From Methylophilales bacterium MBRSF5 (lineage in GTDB: Bacteria; Pseudomonadota; Gammaproteobacteria; Burkholderiales; Methylophilaceae), in the NCBI GenBank assembly GCA_001044335.1, contig CP011001.1, positions 806,001 to 870,000 on the forward strand: a DNA stretch of 64,000 nt, in the 5' to 3' direction. Position 1 is the stretch's first letter; the number at the start of each line of letters is the position of its first letter. The notes below the pieces were generated by a model. It did not search any database, was not told where the DNA came from, and was given only the letters and a program-made list of their open reading frames with translations. The position numbers and the translations under genes are program-made. Shown here piece after piece: positions 56,286 through 64,000 of this stretch.

Positions 56286-56867
56286 TTAAAATTTATTTAC
56301 GCTAAATATCTCTTCCAGTGGTAATCTGTTTCGAGCAGCCCCTTCACGCTCCTTTAATTCTTCTCGTGTTTGATCCAGACTTAGAGGTTTGCCAATTGCA
56401 ATAACCGAGAGAATATCATAATTTTCAGGAACCTGCGCCAGTTCCCTTGCATCATCTTTACTAAACCCGCCCATCTGATGTGCCGCCAGACCCATCGAGG
56501 TCGCTTGAAGGCAAATATTTTCGGACGCTGCACCTAAGTCATAATGGGCATATCCATTTTCTTGGTCGTTGTGTCGATAATAGCGGTTGGTGGTAGTAAT
56601 GATGAGTAGAGCTGCGTCCATTGCCCAGTCCTGATTGGACACGGATAAACAATTCAACGCCTGACTAAACATGGTAGCATCCCTTTTACTAAACAACACA
56701 AATTTCCATGGCTGTTCACCACGGCAGGATGGTGCCCAACGAGCAGCTTCCATGAGTGAATGTATGTCATCATCGACAAGAATGAACTCGGGGTCAAATG
56801 AACGCGGACTCCATCGGTCAGCGATGAGATCATGAATGGGGGCTTGTGTCAGTGCTTTCTTTTCCAT
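56286..56867 (-). CDS. Nitroreductase-family FMN oxidoreductase
   Basis: A 193-residue FMN-dependent NAD(P)H oxidoreductase: N-terminal DRWSPRSFDPE (FMN-binding Arg-Ser), RWAPSCRGEQPWKFVLF, and LQATSMGLAAHQMGGF. The natural substrate (quinone, flavin or nitro compound) cannot be read from sequence. It lies 1 bp downstream of yceI and 20 bp upstream of the thioredoxin gene. Confidence 0.9.
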   Translation of the reverse strand: MEKKALTQAPIHDLIADRWSPRSFDPEFILVDDDIHSLMEAARWAPSCRGEQPWKFVLFSKRDATMFSQALNCLSVSNQDWAMDAALLIITTTNRYYRHNDQENGYAHYDLGAASENICLQATSMGLAAHQMGGFSKDDARELAQVPENYDILSVIAIGKPLSLDQTREELKEREGAARNRLPLEEIFSVNKF

Positions 56868-56868
56868 G

Positions 56869-57447
56869 TTACTGCTTAATTCCTTCTACCAATAAATTGA
56901 CCTCAATTTTATCACCTAATGAGCTATTTTCTTTCAATCCCCAGCTGTAGCCAAAATCAGAAGCTTTGAGATCAATATTTCCTTCCAGTCCAACGCGATA
57001 CCCACCCCAAGGGTCATCGCCAAAACCAAGCAATTTAAACGGGATATCCAGTGTTTTTTCAACTCCACCCATCGCTAAAGTTCCAGACACCACTCCATTT
57101 GTATCATCTTGCATCACAATCTTGGTGCTATTAAATGTGATTGTTGGAAAAACTGAGGTGTTTAAAAATTTCTTTTCCTGAATATGGTTGTCACGTTTCT
57201 TATGATCACTATCAATCTTTAATAAACTCATTTCCACATTTATCTTTGATTGACTCATGTCATCCAGATTAATCATCATCTCTCCGGTCATGTCTGGTAT
57301 GGTGCCTGATGTTTTAGAGACCACGTGACGGATCTTCCAATTCGCAAAGCTATGTTCAGGGTCCACCTTGTAAGTACCGGACTGGGCAAAAATAGATGAT
57401 GAAATAAAAACCAATAAAAAGACGAGTTGCTTCACTTTTTCCCTCAT
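56869..57447 (-). CDS. YceI-family periplasmic lipid-binding protein
   Basis: A 192-residue protein with a signal peptide (residues 1-21, cleavage after IFA) and the YceI lipocalin-like barrel: YKVDPEHSFANWKIRHVV, FNSTKI and the C-terminal IEVNLLVEGIK. The family binds isoprenoid/quinone-like lipids. First gene of a small redox-flavoured operon with nitroreductase and thioredoxin; 19 bp separate it from the divergent tadA. Confidence 0.9.
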   Translation of the reverse strand: MREKVKQLVFLLVFISSSIFAQSGTYKVDPEHSFANWKIRHVVSKTSGTIPDMTGEMMINLDDMSQSKINVEMSLLKIDSDHKKRDNHIQEKKFLNTSVFPTITFNSTKIVMQDDTNGVVSGTLAMGGVEKTLDIPFKLLGFGDDPWGGYRVGLEGNIDLKASDFGYSWGLKENSSLGDKIEVNLLVEGIKQ

Positions 57448-57466
57448 AATTTATTAAACAGTTATT

Positions 57467-57949
57467 ATGATGAAAAATAAAAAAATTAATTCAAAATTTA
57501 TGACTGACCATACACAGTTTATGCAAGCAGCTTTGGATGAGGCAGAGAAGGCTCGTGAGTTAGATGAAATTCCTATCGGCGCTATTGTTTCCTTAAATAA
57601 TGAAATTATAGGTCGCGGTTATAATTCAGTGATCAAAAACTCAGACCCCACCTGTCATGCTGAAATCATGGCATTACGCGATGCGGCGCATTCTCAATCT
57701 AACTACCGCCTCCCTGAGGTCAATCTCTATGTCACTTTAGAGCCCTGCATCATGTGCTTGGGCGCTATTTTTCAAGCCAGAGTCAAGCAAGTCTATTTTG
57801 GTGCCTACGATGCAAAATTTCATAGTTGCGACCCAAGTCAGAAACTAGTAAATAATAAAATGATCAATCATCACACCTCATTTGAAGGCGGCATCCTTGA
57901 GAAAGAATGCTCCACTCTTTTAAAAAATTATTTTAAAAATAAAAGGTAA
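57467..57949 (+). CDS. tadA: tRNA-specific adenosine deaminase
   Basis: Converts A34 to inosine in tRNA-Arg(ACG). Zinc deaminase motifs: CHAEIMALRDA (His, catalytic Glu) and PCIMCLGAI (two Cys). 160 residues from the first ATG; Met12 (57500, MTDHTQFMQAALDEA) gives the usual N-terminus and is equally possible. It converges on the porin at a shared terminator. Confidence 0.95.
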   Translation: MMKNKKINSKFMTDHTQFMQAALDEAEKARELDEIPIGAIVSLNNEIIGRGYNSVIKNSDPTCHAEIMALRDAAHSQSNYRLPEVNLYVTLEPCIMCLGAIFQARVKQVYFGAYDAKFHSCDPSQKLVNNKMINHHTSFEGGILEKECSTLLKNYFKNKR

Positions 57950-57954
57950 AAAAA

Positions 57955-57976
57955 AGACCCGCTTAAAAGCGGGTCT
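57955..57976. terminator. Bidirectional terminator between tadA and porin
   Basis: Perfect 10-bp stem AGACCCGCTT/AAGCGGGTCT with a 2-base AA spacer. The A run before it gives a U-tract for the minus-strand porin mRNA, so it best serves the porin; the plus-side T run is weaker. Confidence 0.85.
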
Positions 57977-58011
57977 CTAAAATTTAGGAGATTTTTAAGT
58001 ATTCAAGTGAA

Positions 58012-59607
58012 TTAGAACATCCACTGAATACGAGTTTGAAGCAATGTTTCTGAATCGAATTGCTCATTACTTGCAACGTCAGGAGCAAGAACATTTTCAC
58101 CATAGTCTGAGTAAGTTAGTGAGGCCTTAGCTAAGACATTTGGGTTTGCAATCCATTTCAAACCGACCGTGTATTGATTCACTTCTAAGTCACAGCCTGT
58201 GTTGAATCCACCACTAAGCTTGTAAGTATCTCTGACTGCTCCACCACAATCGAAAGCACCTCTGAGTCGAGATTCATCGCCTGCACCGCCGCCAGTCAAT
58301 TTAATATCATCAACCTCTAGTCTTTCATATCTAGCTACAACTTCCCAGGCACCTGTACCAGTTCCCTTTTCAAAGTCAAATGGGTTCTTAACTTTGATGC
58401 CCTTCATCTTGCCGCCTTTATAAGACTTCGAATAATGTTCACCGGTTAGGATGTATCCTGCTGAAATGTAGCCAATTTTTACATCAGCTTCAGCTGAATC
58501 ACCTGCAACCTCATTCGTTCCTTCAAACGTACCTTGACCATATTCGGCTTGTAATTTGAAAGGACCTTTAGCAAAAATACCTTCAATAGCACCAAAACGG
58601 TTTTCGTGATGGTTAGCTGTTTTGCCTAACTGACTAGCGCCGCCAGCTCTTAAATCCTCGCCTTGAACTTGAATCGCAGCCAATGGTGAGTAGCCACGGC
58701 CAGCACTCTTGAATTTAAATAATGTAGAGTGTGTTGTAGCTCCATAATCGCCACCAGCTAAAGATGCACTTGATCCATTACTTGATGTTTTAGGACGAGC
58801 TGCATAATCTTCTGTAAAGCCTGCGATACCCACGTGAAAGATTGAATCTTTAATCTTGTTCGCTTCAGCCCAGTTGTATGTCACTCGGCCTGAGTAGTTT
58901 TTCTCATCTTCCATCACATTATTCTTGTATCCCTCTTGGTATTTAGTAAATGCGTACGTCATACCTTTAGTTGGTGTACCTTTAAAAGCAATACCCAATT
59001 TTTTATGAGGAGAGATTTGATTCATAAAAGAACGTTCAACTAAATCAATGTCGTTCGAGCTTGTTAAGCCTTCCAGGTTGAATGCTTGTTTGAATCGACC
59101 AAATTGGATCTGGAATGGCTTCATAGCGGCAAATGTTAGCGATGCGGTATCTAAATTATTACCTTTTTTGCCATTCGCATTTAAGACAACATCATATTTC
59201 CAAATGCCGTCGAGTTTACCTTTAATACCGATACGAGCACGTCTCATCTCAAACTCGCTTGGGCTTGTCGATTTTGTATCAACGTCATAATCGTCAGCGT
59301 CTGTGCTACCGAAATCGCCGTCATCTAAATCTGAGTGTCTGTAATCAAAGTGCATACGACCTGTTAAGGCAATTTCATTTTTGCCGTCAGCACTTTGAAT
59401 TGAAAACTTACCACCTTTGTTTTTCAAAACTGGGGTATTTGCTTTTTTCTTATCATTACCTTTTGATAAAAGCGCACCCTCTTCTTCTGTTAACACACCT
59501 TTTGTAACTAATGCATTAATAAGGTCACCTGCCGTGTCGGCATAAACTGTACCTGAAAGAGACAATACTGCCGCAGAGACTGCACCAGCAACAATCTTTT
59601 TATTCAT
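58012..59607 (-). CDS. Phosphate-selective porin O/P family outer-membrane protein
   Basis: A 531-residue outer-membrane beta-barrel of the OprO/OprP family, which forms anion channels for phosphate or polyphosphate. Signal peptide 1-24 (ends TVYA), short N-terminal helical stretch (VLTEEEGALLSKG), then the barrel from ~65 (ALTGRMHFDYRHS; FEMRRARIGIKGKLDGIWKYD; FQIQFGRFKQAF), ending with the terminal aromatic FQ/RIQWMF. AGGAG Shine-Dalgarno. A Pho-box-like promoter lies upstream, near identical to that of pstS, supporting a phosphate-uptake role. Selectivity is inferred. Confidence 0.9.
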   Translation of the reverse strand: MNKKIVAGAVSAAVLSLSGTVYADTAGDLINALVTKGVLTEEEGALLSKGNDKKKANTPVLKNKGGKFSIQSADGKNEIALTGRMHFDYRHSDLDDGDFGSTDADDYDVDTKSTSPSEFEMRRARIGIKGKLDGIWKYDVVLNANGKKGNNLDTASLTFAAMKPFQIQFGRFKQAFNLEGLTSSNDIDLVERSFMNQISPHKKLGIAFKGTPTKGMTYAFTKYQEGYKNNVMEDEKNYSGRVTYNWAEANKIKDSIFHVGIAGFTEDYAARPKTSSNGSSASLAGGDYGATTHSTLFKFKSAGRGYSPLAAIQVQGEDLRAGGASQLGKTANHHENRFGAIEGIFAKGPFKLQAEYGQGTFEGTNEVAGDSAEADVKIGYISAGYILTGEHYSKSYKGGKMKGIKVKNPFDFEKGTGTGAWEVVARYERLEVDDIKLTGGGAGDESRLRGAFDCGGAVRDTYKLSGGFNTGCDLEVNQYTVGLKWIANPNVLAKASLTYSDYGENVLAPDVASNEQFDSETLLQTRIQWMF

Positions 59608-59674
59608 TACGAATCTCCTAAAATTAAAAAAATATTTATTGTTAAAGACTTATAACAATAATTACAGTATTCAA

Positions 59675-59708
59675 ATTGTAGGAATTGAATGTGACACTTT
59701 TATGACAT
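59675..59708 (-). promoter_or_regulatory. Pho-box-like promoter of the porin
   Basis: Minus strand ATGTCAT AAAA GTGTCAC (59708-59691), 11-bp pitch, then exactly 10 bp and TACAAT (59680-59675), 5 of 6 to the -10 consensus. The leader to the ATG at 59607 is about 60 nt with a proper Shine-Dalgarno. This is one of the two best sites in the window. Confidence 0.8.
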
Positions 59709-59774
59709 AAACAGGATAAGTGTGTGAATTTGAATGATTAATTTAGAGGATGTTGTTTTTTTACAACAGCAATT

Positions 59775-60398
59775 TTAGATATCGAACTTGACTGATCCGG
59801 TGGCCAAATCATAAACAGCACCCACAAGAGCAATGTGATTGTCTTGAACCATTTTTTTGATAATGTCGCTATTCTGTTTGATGTTATTAATCTGCTCATG
59901 CACGTTATGCCAGCACACTTTTTCAACGAAAGAGGTATTTGATGAATTTCGCTCAGAATTTATGGAAGTTTCGTGACCCACTGCTGGATTTATCATTTCG
60001 ATAATTTCTCCAATATTACCCCCCTTAAAATGATCGCATGCCGCCTTAACCGCACCACAATTGCTATGGCCCATCACCACTACCAACTTTGAGCCTAGAT
60101 ACTGTGTTGAAAATTCTAAACTACCAATGGCTAAAGTTGACGCTACATTTCCTGCTAACCTGACTGAAAAAATATCTCCCAGGTTTTGATCAAAAATAAG
60201 CTCCACCGTCGTTCTGGAGTCACTACAACTCAATATTGAAGCAAAGGGATGCTGTTTATCTTTCAGCTCATCTCGCACACTCAACATATCGTGCTGTCGT
60301 TTGACATTATTAACAAAACGTTCATTGCCTTGTTGCAAAATTTCAATCGCCTGTTGCGGGGTCATTTGATCACGATCAATTTCAGGATGCATGTACAT
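59775..60398 (-). CDS. can: Beta-class carbonic anhydrase
   Basis: Interconverts CO2 and bicarbonate. 207 residues with zinc ligands Cys58, His111 and Cys114 and the Asp60-Arg62 pair (SCSDSRT; MGHSNCGAV). No signal peptide, so cytoplasmic. It follows lysS with a 2-bp gap, so it is likely co-transcribed with prfB-lysS. In a methylotroph it would keep bicarbonate available for carboxylases; this is inference. Confidence 0.94.
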   Translation of the reverse strand: MYMHPEIDRDQMTPQQAIEILQQGNERFVNNVKRQHDMLSVRDELKDKQHPFASILSCSDSRTTVELIFDQNLGDIFSVRLAGNVASTLAIGSLEFSTQYLGSKLVVVMGHSNCGAVKAACDHFKGGNIGEIIEMINPAVGHETSINSERNSSNTSFVEKVCWHNVHEQINNIKQNSDIIKKMVQDNHIALVGAVYDLATGSVKFDI

Positions 60399-60400
60399 AA

Positions 60401-61912
60401 CTATTCTGGCCTCATGTGTGGAAATAAAATAACATCTCGAATGCTTGGTTTATTAGTAATCAGCATAATTAAGCGATCAATGCCGATTCCGCATCCGCCC
60501 GTGGGAGGCATACCATACTCAAGAGCACGGATAAAGTCTGCATCATAATACATCGCCTCATCATCCCCAGCTTCTTTTTGTTCCACTTGTTTTTTAAAAC
60601 GCTCTGACTGCTCTTCGGGGTCATTAAGCTCAGAGAAACCATTAGCTATTTCTCGACCTGCGATAAACAATTCAAAACGCTCCGTGATAGTTGGATCGCT
60701 ATCTGACGCCCGGGCCAAAGGTGATACTTCAGTTGGGTAATCGATGATAAACGTTGGATACCAAAGATGCTCCTCAGCGACTGCTTCAAATAAAGCTAAT
60801 TGAAGCGATCCTAATGATCGATTTGGTGGAAGCTCTTCCCCCATCTTTTGCAGAGTTTGCTCAATAAATTCAGCATTAAGGAGGTCTTCGGATTTGAATT
60901 GGTTATTGTATTTTTCGATCGCTTGCACCAGTGTTAAACGGTCAAATGGCTGTGAAAAGTCTATCTCTTTATCCTGATAGGTAAGTTTTAAATCCACCCC
61001 ACATCCTGTGATACTGGAACGAATACAATCCTCTGTAAATGTCATTAGCCATTGATAGTCAGCGTAAGCAGCATAAAACTCCATCATAGTAAATTCTGGG
61101 TTATGCCGAACGCTCAAGCCCTCGTTACGAAAATTTCGATTGATTTCAAACACACGATCAAAACCACCCACCACCAATCTTTTTAAATACAATTCTGGAG
61201 CAATACGCATAAACATTTCCATGTCCAACGCGTTGTGGTGAGTCACAAAAGGTTTTGCACTCGCACCTCCAGGAATTGGATGCAACATCGGTGTTTCGAC
61301 CTCAAGAAATTTATTGTTGACCATAAATTCGCGAATAGATTGGATGGCTTTAGATCTGGTTAAAAAAGTATCTTTCGTCTCTTGATTGACCATTAAGTCA
61401 ACATAACGCTGACGATACTTCATCTCTTGATCTTGCAGCCCATGAAACTTTTCTGGCATCGGTCGTAAAGATTTTGTTAATAAACAAATTTCGGTAACCT
61501 CGATCGTTAATTCATCCGTGTTTGTTTTAAAAAGCTTCCCTTTAGCGCCAATAATATCTCCCATGTCCCACCTTTTGAAAGAAGAATATAGCTCGGGATT
61601 GTCTTCATTATTGATAAGATCTCTGGCTACGTACAATTGAATTCGGCCTGTTCGATCCTGAATTGTCGCAAAACTTGCCTTACCCATCACCCTTTTTAGC
61701 ATCATTCTCCCAGCAACGACAACTTCAATATTTTTTTCTTCTATGGTTGGCTTATCAAATCCATCATATTCTGCATGTAATTTAGAAGAATCATGTTCAG
61801 GCTTAAAGTGATTTGGGAAAGCAACGCCGATTTTTCTTAACTCAGCTAGCTTGTTTCGACGTTCTTGAATAATCGAATTTTCATCAACTGTTTGATTTTC
61901 TTTATTTTCCAA
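60401..61912 (-). CDS. lysS: Lysyl-tRNA synthetase (class II)
   Basis: Charges tRNA-Lys. 503 residues: N-terminal OB-fold anticodon domain (~65-170, [20 protein letters not shown]), class II core with motif 2 [19 protein letters not shown] and motif 3 [15 protein letters not shown]. The start is 1 bp after prfB; the prfB-lysS pair also exists in E. coli. Confidence 0.98.
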   Translation of the reverse strand: MENKENQTVDENSIIQERRNKLAELRKIGVAFPNHFKPEHDSSKLHAEYDGFDKPTIEEKNIEVVVAGRMMLKRVMGKASFATIQDRTGRIQLYVARDLINNEDNPELYSSFKRWDMGDIIGAKGKLFKTNTDELTIEVTEICLLTKSLRPMPEKFHGLQDQEMKYRQRYVDLMVNQETKDTFLTRSKAIQSIREFMVNNKFLEVETPMLHPIPGGASAKPFVTHHNALDMEMFMRIAPELYLKRLVVGGFDRVFEINRNFRNEGLSVRHNPEFTMMEFYAAYADYQWLMTFTEDCIRSSITGCGVDLKLTYQDKEIDFSQPFDRLTLVQAIEKYNNQFKSEDLLNAEFIEQTLQKMGEELPPNRSLGSLQLALFEAVAEEHLWYPTFIIDYPTEVSPLARASDSDPTITERFELFIAGREIANGFSELNDPEEQSERFKKQVEQKEAGDDEAMYYDADFIRALEYGMPPTGGCGIGIDRLIMLITNKPSIRDVILFPHMRPE

Positions 61913-61913
61913 C

Positions 61914-63018
61914 TTAAACCCCTTGTTTTAAACTTTCTGTAATAAATGGATCAAGATTGCCATCGAGCACACCTTGAGTATTTCCCACTTCAACACCCGT
62001 CCTCAGGTCTTTGATTCTTGATTGATCAAGGACATAACTTCTGATTTGATGACCCCAACCAATGTCTGATTTAGCATCTTCCATAGCCTGCTTTTCTTCA
62101 TTTCTCTTATCCAGCTCAATTCGGTAAAGCTGAGCTTTAAGCATATCCATCGCCTGAGCTTTATTTCGATGCTGAGATCGATCATTCTGACACTGCACAA
62201 CAACGCCACTTGGCTCATGCGTAATTCTAACAGCAGAATCCGTTTTATTGATATGCTGACCACCCGCTCCTGAAGCCCGATATGTATCAATTCTTAAATC
62301 CGCAGGGTTGATGTCAATTTCTACTGACTCATCAATTTCTGGATATACATTCACTCCAGCAAAAGAGGTGTGTCTTCTGCTGCCTGAATCAAAAGGTGAT
62401 TTTCTGACCAATCGATGAATGCCAGTTTCTGTTCTAAAATAACCATAGGCATAATCGCCTATAATTTTAATCGTAGCTCCCTTAATCCCAGCAACCTCAC
62501 CTTCCGTGATTTCCATCACCTCAACCTTGAAGCCCTTTTCCTCACAATATCTCAAGTACATTCTAAGCAGCATATTAGCCCAATCTTGAGCTTCCGTTCC
62601 GCCACTGCCGGATTGAAAATCAATAAAACAATTATTAGGATCAAGAGGGTTTGAGAACATTCGTTTAAACTCCAATTGACCTAGTTTTTTTTCTAAATTA
62701 ATGGTGTCTTGAAATAAATCGTTAAGTGTAGAGTCATCACTTTCCTCAAAAGCTAAATCAAACAGTTCTTTGTTGTTCTCTATGCCCGAGTTCAACTGTT
62801 CAAACTCTTGGATCGTATCTTCTAAAATTCTTTTTTCTTTACCAATTTTTTGACTTAATGAGTGATCCTCCCAGACTTTAGGATCCTCTTGTTGGCGAGT
62901 AAGCTCTTCAAGCTGTTCTTTTTTGTTATCGAGGTCAAAGATAGCTCCTGAGTGCTGAAAATCGATCATCGATTTCAGATAAGGTTGTTTTCAATTGATT
63001 AAGTTTTTCTGCTTCCAT
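61914..63018 (-). CDS. prfB: Peptide chain release factor 2 (programmed +1 frameshift)
   Basis: Recognises UGA/UAA and triggers peptide release. Translation starts at ATG 63018, runs 27 codons to CTT at 62940-62938, then an in-frame TGA (62937-62935). A +1 shift on CTT TGAC continues in the frame that codes the rest, giving about 367 residues. Anticodon-like tripeptide SPF (RKSPFDSG), GGQ in [14 protein letters not shown]. The reading frame from 62969 alone lacks the proper N-terminus. Low RF2 leads to more shifting, so the protein controls its own level. lysS follows 1 bp after. Confidence 0.96.
62934..62953 (-). promoter_or_regulatory. RF2 programmed frameshift site
   Basis: On the minus strand AGGAGC TAT CTT TGA C: an internal Shine-Dalgarno-like AGGAG 6 nt before the slippery CTT, followed by in-frame TGA and C. 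E. coli has AGGGGG TAT CTT TGA C, so only the SD-like element differs. Confidence 0.93.
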
Positions 63019-63077
63019 TTTTTGAATGATAAATATTAATCCTGCGACATTTTAACCTTTTTTTTGTAAACATAAAA

Positions 63078-63111
63078 TTGTCATAAAAGTGTCATACTGA
63101 AACTTTAGAAT
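63078..63111 (+). promoter_or_regulatory. Pho-box-like promoter of pstS
   Basis: TTGTCAT AAAA GTGTCAT (63078-63095), both 7-mers 6 of 7 to the E. coli consensus at 11-bp pitch. After exactly 10 bp, TAGAAT (63106-63111) matches 5 of 6 of the -10. A leader of ~30 nt with AGGAG (63137-63141) precedes the ATG at 63149. Best site in the window. Confidence 0.88.
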
Positions 63112-63148
63112 CAGGTTTCAATTTTAATACTCAAACAGGAGCGATTAT

Positions 63149-64000
63149 ATGGTTTCAACTTTAAAAAAAGCTGTATTAGCAACTGTAGCTACTACTGCGT
63201 TAACAACTTCAGTATTTGCTGCAGACATCATTAAAATAGATGGTTCATCAACGGTTTATCCAATTACTGAAGCGGTAGCTGAAGAGTTCCAAAAAGAAAC
63301 AGGCAAGAAAGTAACTGTTGGTGTATCAGGTACCGGCGGTGGTTTTAAGAAATTCTGCCGTGGTGAGACATCAATCTCTGGTGCATCTCGTCCAGTAAAA
63401 GCAAAAGAAATTAAAAAGTGTAACGAAGCAGGTATCTCATTTATTGAAGTTCCAGTGGCTTTCGACGCATTAACAGTTGTTATTAACAAAGACAATGACT
63501 GGGCAGCAGAAATGACACCTGAAGAATTAAAAAAAATGTGGGGTCCTGATGCACAAGGTAAGGTGATGAACTGGAGCCAAATCCGTGAAGGCTTTCCTGA
63601 TCAACCATTAAAATTATATGGTCCTGGTGCTGATTCAGGTACATTTGACTACTTCACTGAAGCAATTATTAAAAAATCTAAATCTATTCGTGGTGACTTT
63701 ACAGCATCAGAAGATGATAACGTTCTTGTTCAAGGCGTAGCTGGTGATAAAGGTGGCTTAGGTTACTTCGGTTTAGCTTACTATGTTGAAAACAAAGATA
63801 AACTAGGTGCTGTTAAAGTTAAAAATAAAGAAGGTAAGTTTGTTGAGCCATCTCTTGAAACAGTGATGGACGGTTCATACAATCCGCTTTCACGTCCTTT
63901 ATTCATTTACCTAAATGCAACAAAAGCAGCATTTGATCCAAATGTGAAAAAATTTGTTGAGTTCTATTTAAATAATGCAGCTAAGTTATCTAAAGAGGTG
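63149..64000 (+). CDS. pstS: Phosphate ABC transporter substrate-binding protein (3' end outside)
   Basis: Periplasmic phosphate receptor of the PstSCAB importer. 284 codons are visible and the frame is open at the window edge. Signal peptide 1-24 (ends SVFA), then the type 2 periplasmic fold starting with IDGSSTVYPITEAVAEEF, the phosphate-contact loops SGTGGGFKKFCRGE and GASRPVK, and GPGADSGTFDYFTEA. A strong AGGAG lies 7 nt upstream. Membrane and ATPase genes presumably follow outside the window. The Pho-box-like promoter fits phosphate-starvation induction. Confidence 0.95.
   Translation, partial: MVSTLKKAVLATVATTALTTSVFAADIIKIDGSSTVYPITEAVAEEFQKETGKKVTVGVSGTGGGFKKFCRGETSISGASRPVKAKEIKKCNEAGISFIEVPVAFDALTVVINKDNDWAAEMTPEELKKMWGPDAQGKVMNWSQIREGFPDQPLKLYGPGADSGTFDYFTEAIIKKSKSIRGDFTASEDDNVLVQGVAGDKGGLGYFGLAYYVENKDKLGAVKVKNKEGKFVEPSLETVMDGSYNPLSRPLFIYLNATKAAFDPNVKKFVEFYLNNAAKLSKEV

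Noticed and set aside
1..64000. CRISPR arrays, insertion sequences, prophage, attachment sites, rRNA
   Set aside because: No regularly spaced repeats, transposase/integrase frames or terminal inverted repeats were seen; tRNA ends show no duplicated 3' fragments.

Overview
The window comes from a low-GC (AT-rich), streamlined betaproteobacterium, most likely a methylotroph of the Methylophilales (OM43 / 'Candidatus Methylopumilus' type). I infer this from gene order and protein type, not from a marker-gene search. The supporting signs are a 14-gene nuo operon followed by a DUF2818 gene, a type III pantothenate kinase, a dihydrolipoamide dehydrogenase with its own lipoyl domain, a lysine/alanine-rich histone-H1-like protein, and very short or overlapping gene junctions. 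I see no IS element, prophage, CRISPR array or rRNA operon. No stretch over 300 bases lacks a gene.

Layout. 1-4.8 kb: 5' part of polyphosphate kinase (ppk, cut by the window edge), an unrecognised lysine-rich repeat protein, an H1-like protein, a small zinc-ribbon-like protein and an M17 aminopeptidase. 4.9-10.7 kb: pyruvate dehydrogenase operon aceE-aceF-lpd. 10.7-13.0 kb: coaX and an exopolyphosphatase (ppx). 13.0-19.4 kb: an apparent non-phosphorus lipid cluster (PlsC acyltransferase, PlcP/LpxH-type metallophosphoesterase, OlsB-type acyltransferase, UDP-glucose dehydrogenase, a GT4 glycosyltransferase, a PAP2 phosphatase and a second GT4 glycosyltransferase). 19.5-26.9 kb: thrS-infC-rpmI-rplT-pheS-pheT-ihfA-merR, bounded by tRNA-Val and tRNA-Pro. 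26.9-43.1 kb: tpiA-secG-tRNA-Leu-nuoA to nuoN-DUF2818-SDR. 43.1-49.3 kb: recJ, an RpfE-like gene, four tRNA genes, pgsA, uvrC, a tautomerase and a family 5 uracil-DNA glycosylase. 49.3-57.9 kb: acnB, purB, wrbA, DUF2069, surE, an nlpD-like gene, thioredoxin, nitroreductase, yceI and tadA. 58.0-64.0 kb: an OprO/P-type porin, carbonic anhydrase, lysS, prfB with a programmed frameshift, and pstS (cut by the window edge).

The most interesting signal is phosphate-related. Seven promoters carry a Pho-box-like sequence: two 7-mers resembling CTGTCAT at 11-bp pitch, followed after exactly 10 bp by a -10-like hexamer (strong to weak). They lie in front of ppk, ppx, the PlcP-type gene, the GT4-ugd pair, the PAP2-GT4 pair, the porin and pstS. 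Together with the gene content this suggests a Pho regulon that takes up phosphate (porin, PstS), turns over polyphosphate (Ppk, Ppx) and replaces phospholipids: PlcP and PAP2 release diacylglycerol, two GT4 enzymes plus Ugd would make glucosyl- and glucuronosyl-diacylglycerol, and OlsB plus PlsC could make ornithine-type lipids. In four of the seven cases the start codon lies only 6-9 nt after the -10 hexamer with no Shine-Dalgarno, which predicts leaderless or near-leaderless mRNAs. The enzyme families and box geometry are read from the sequence; the lipid products and PhoB control are inference.
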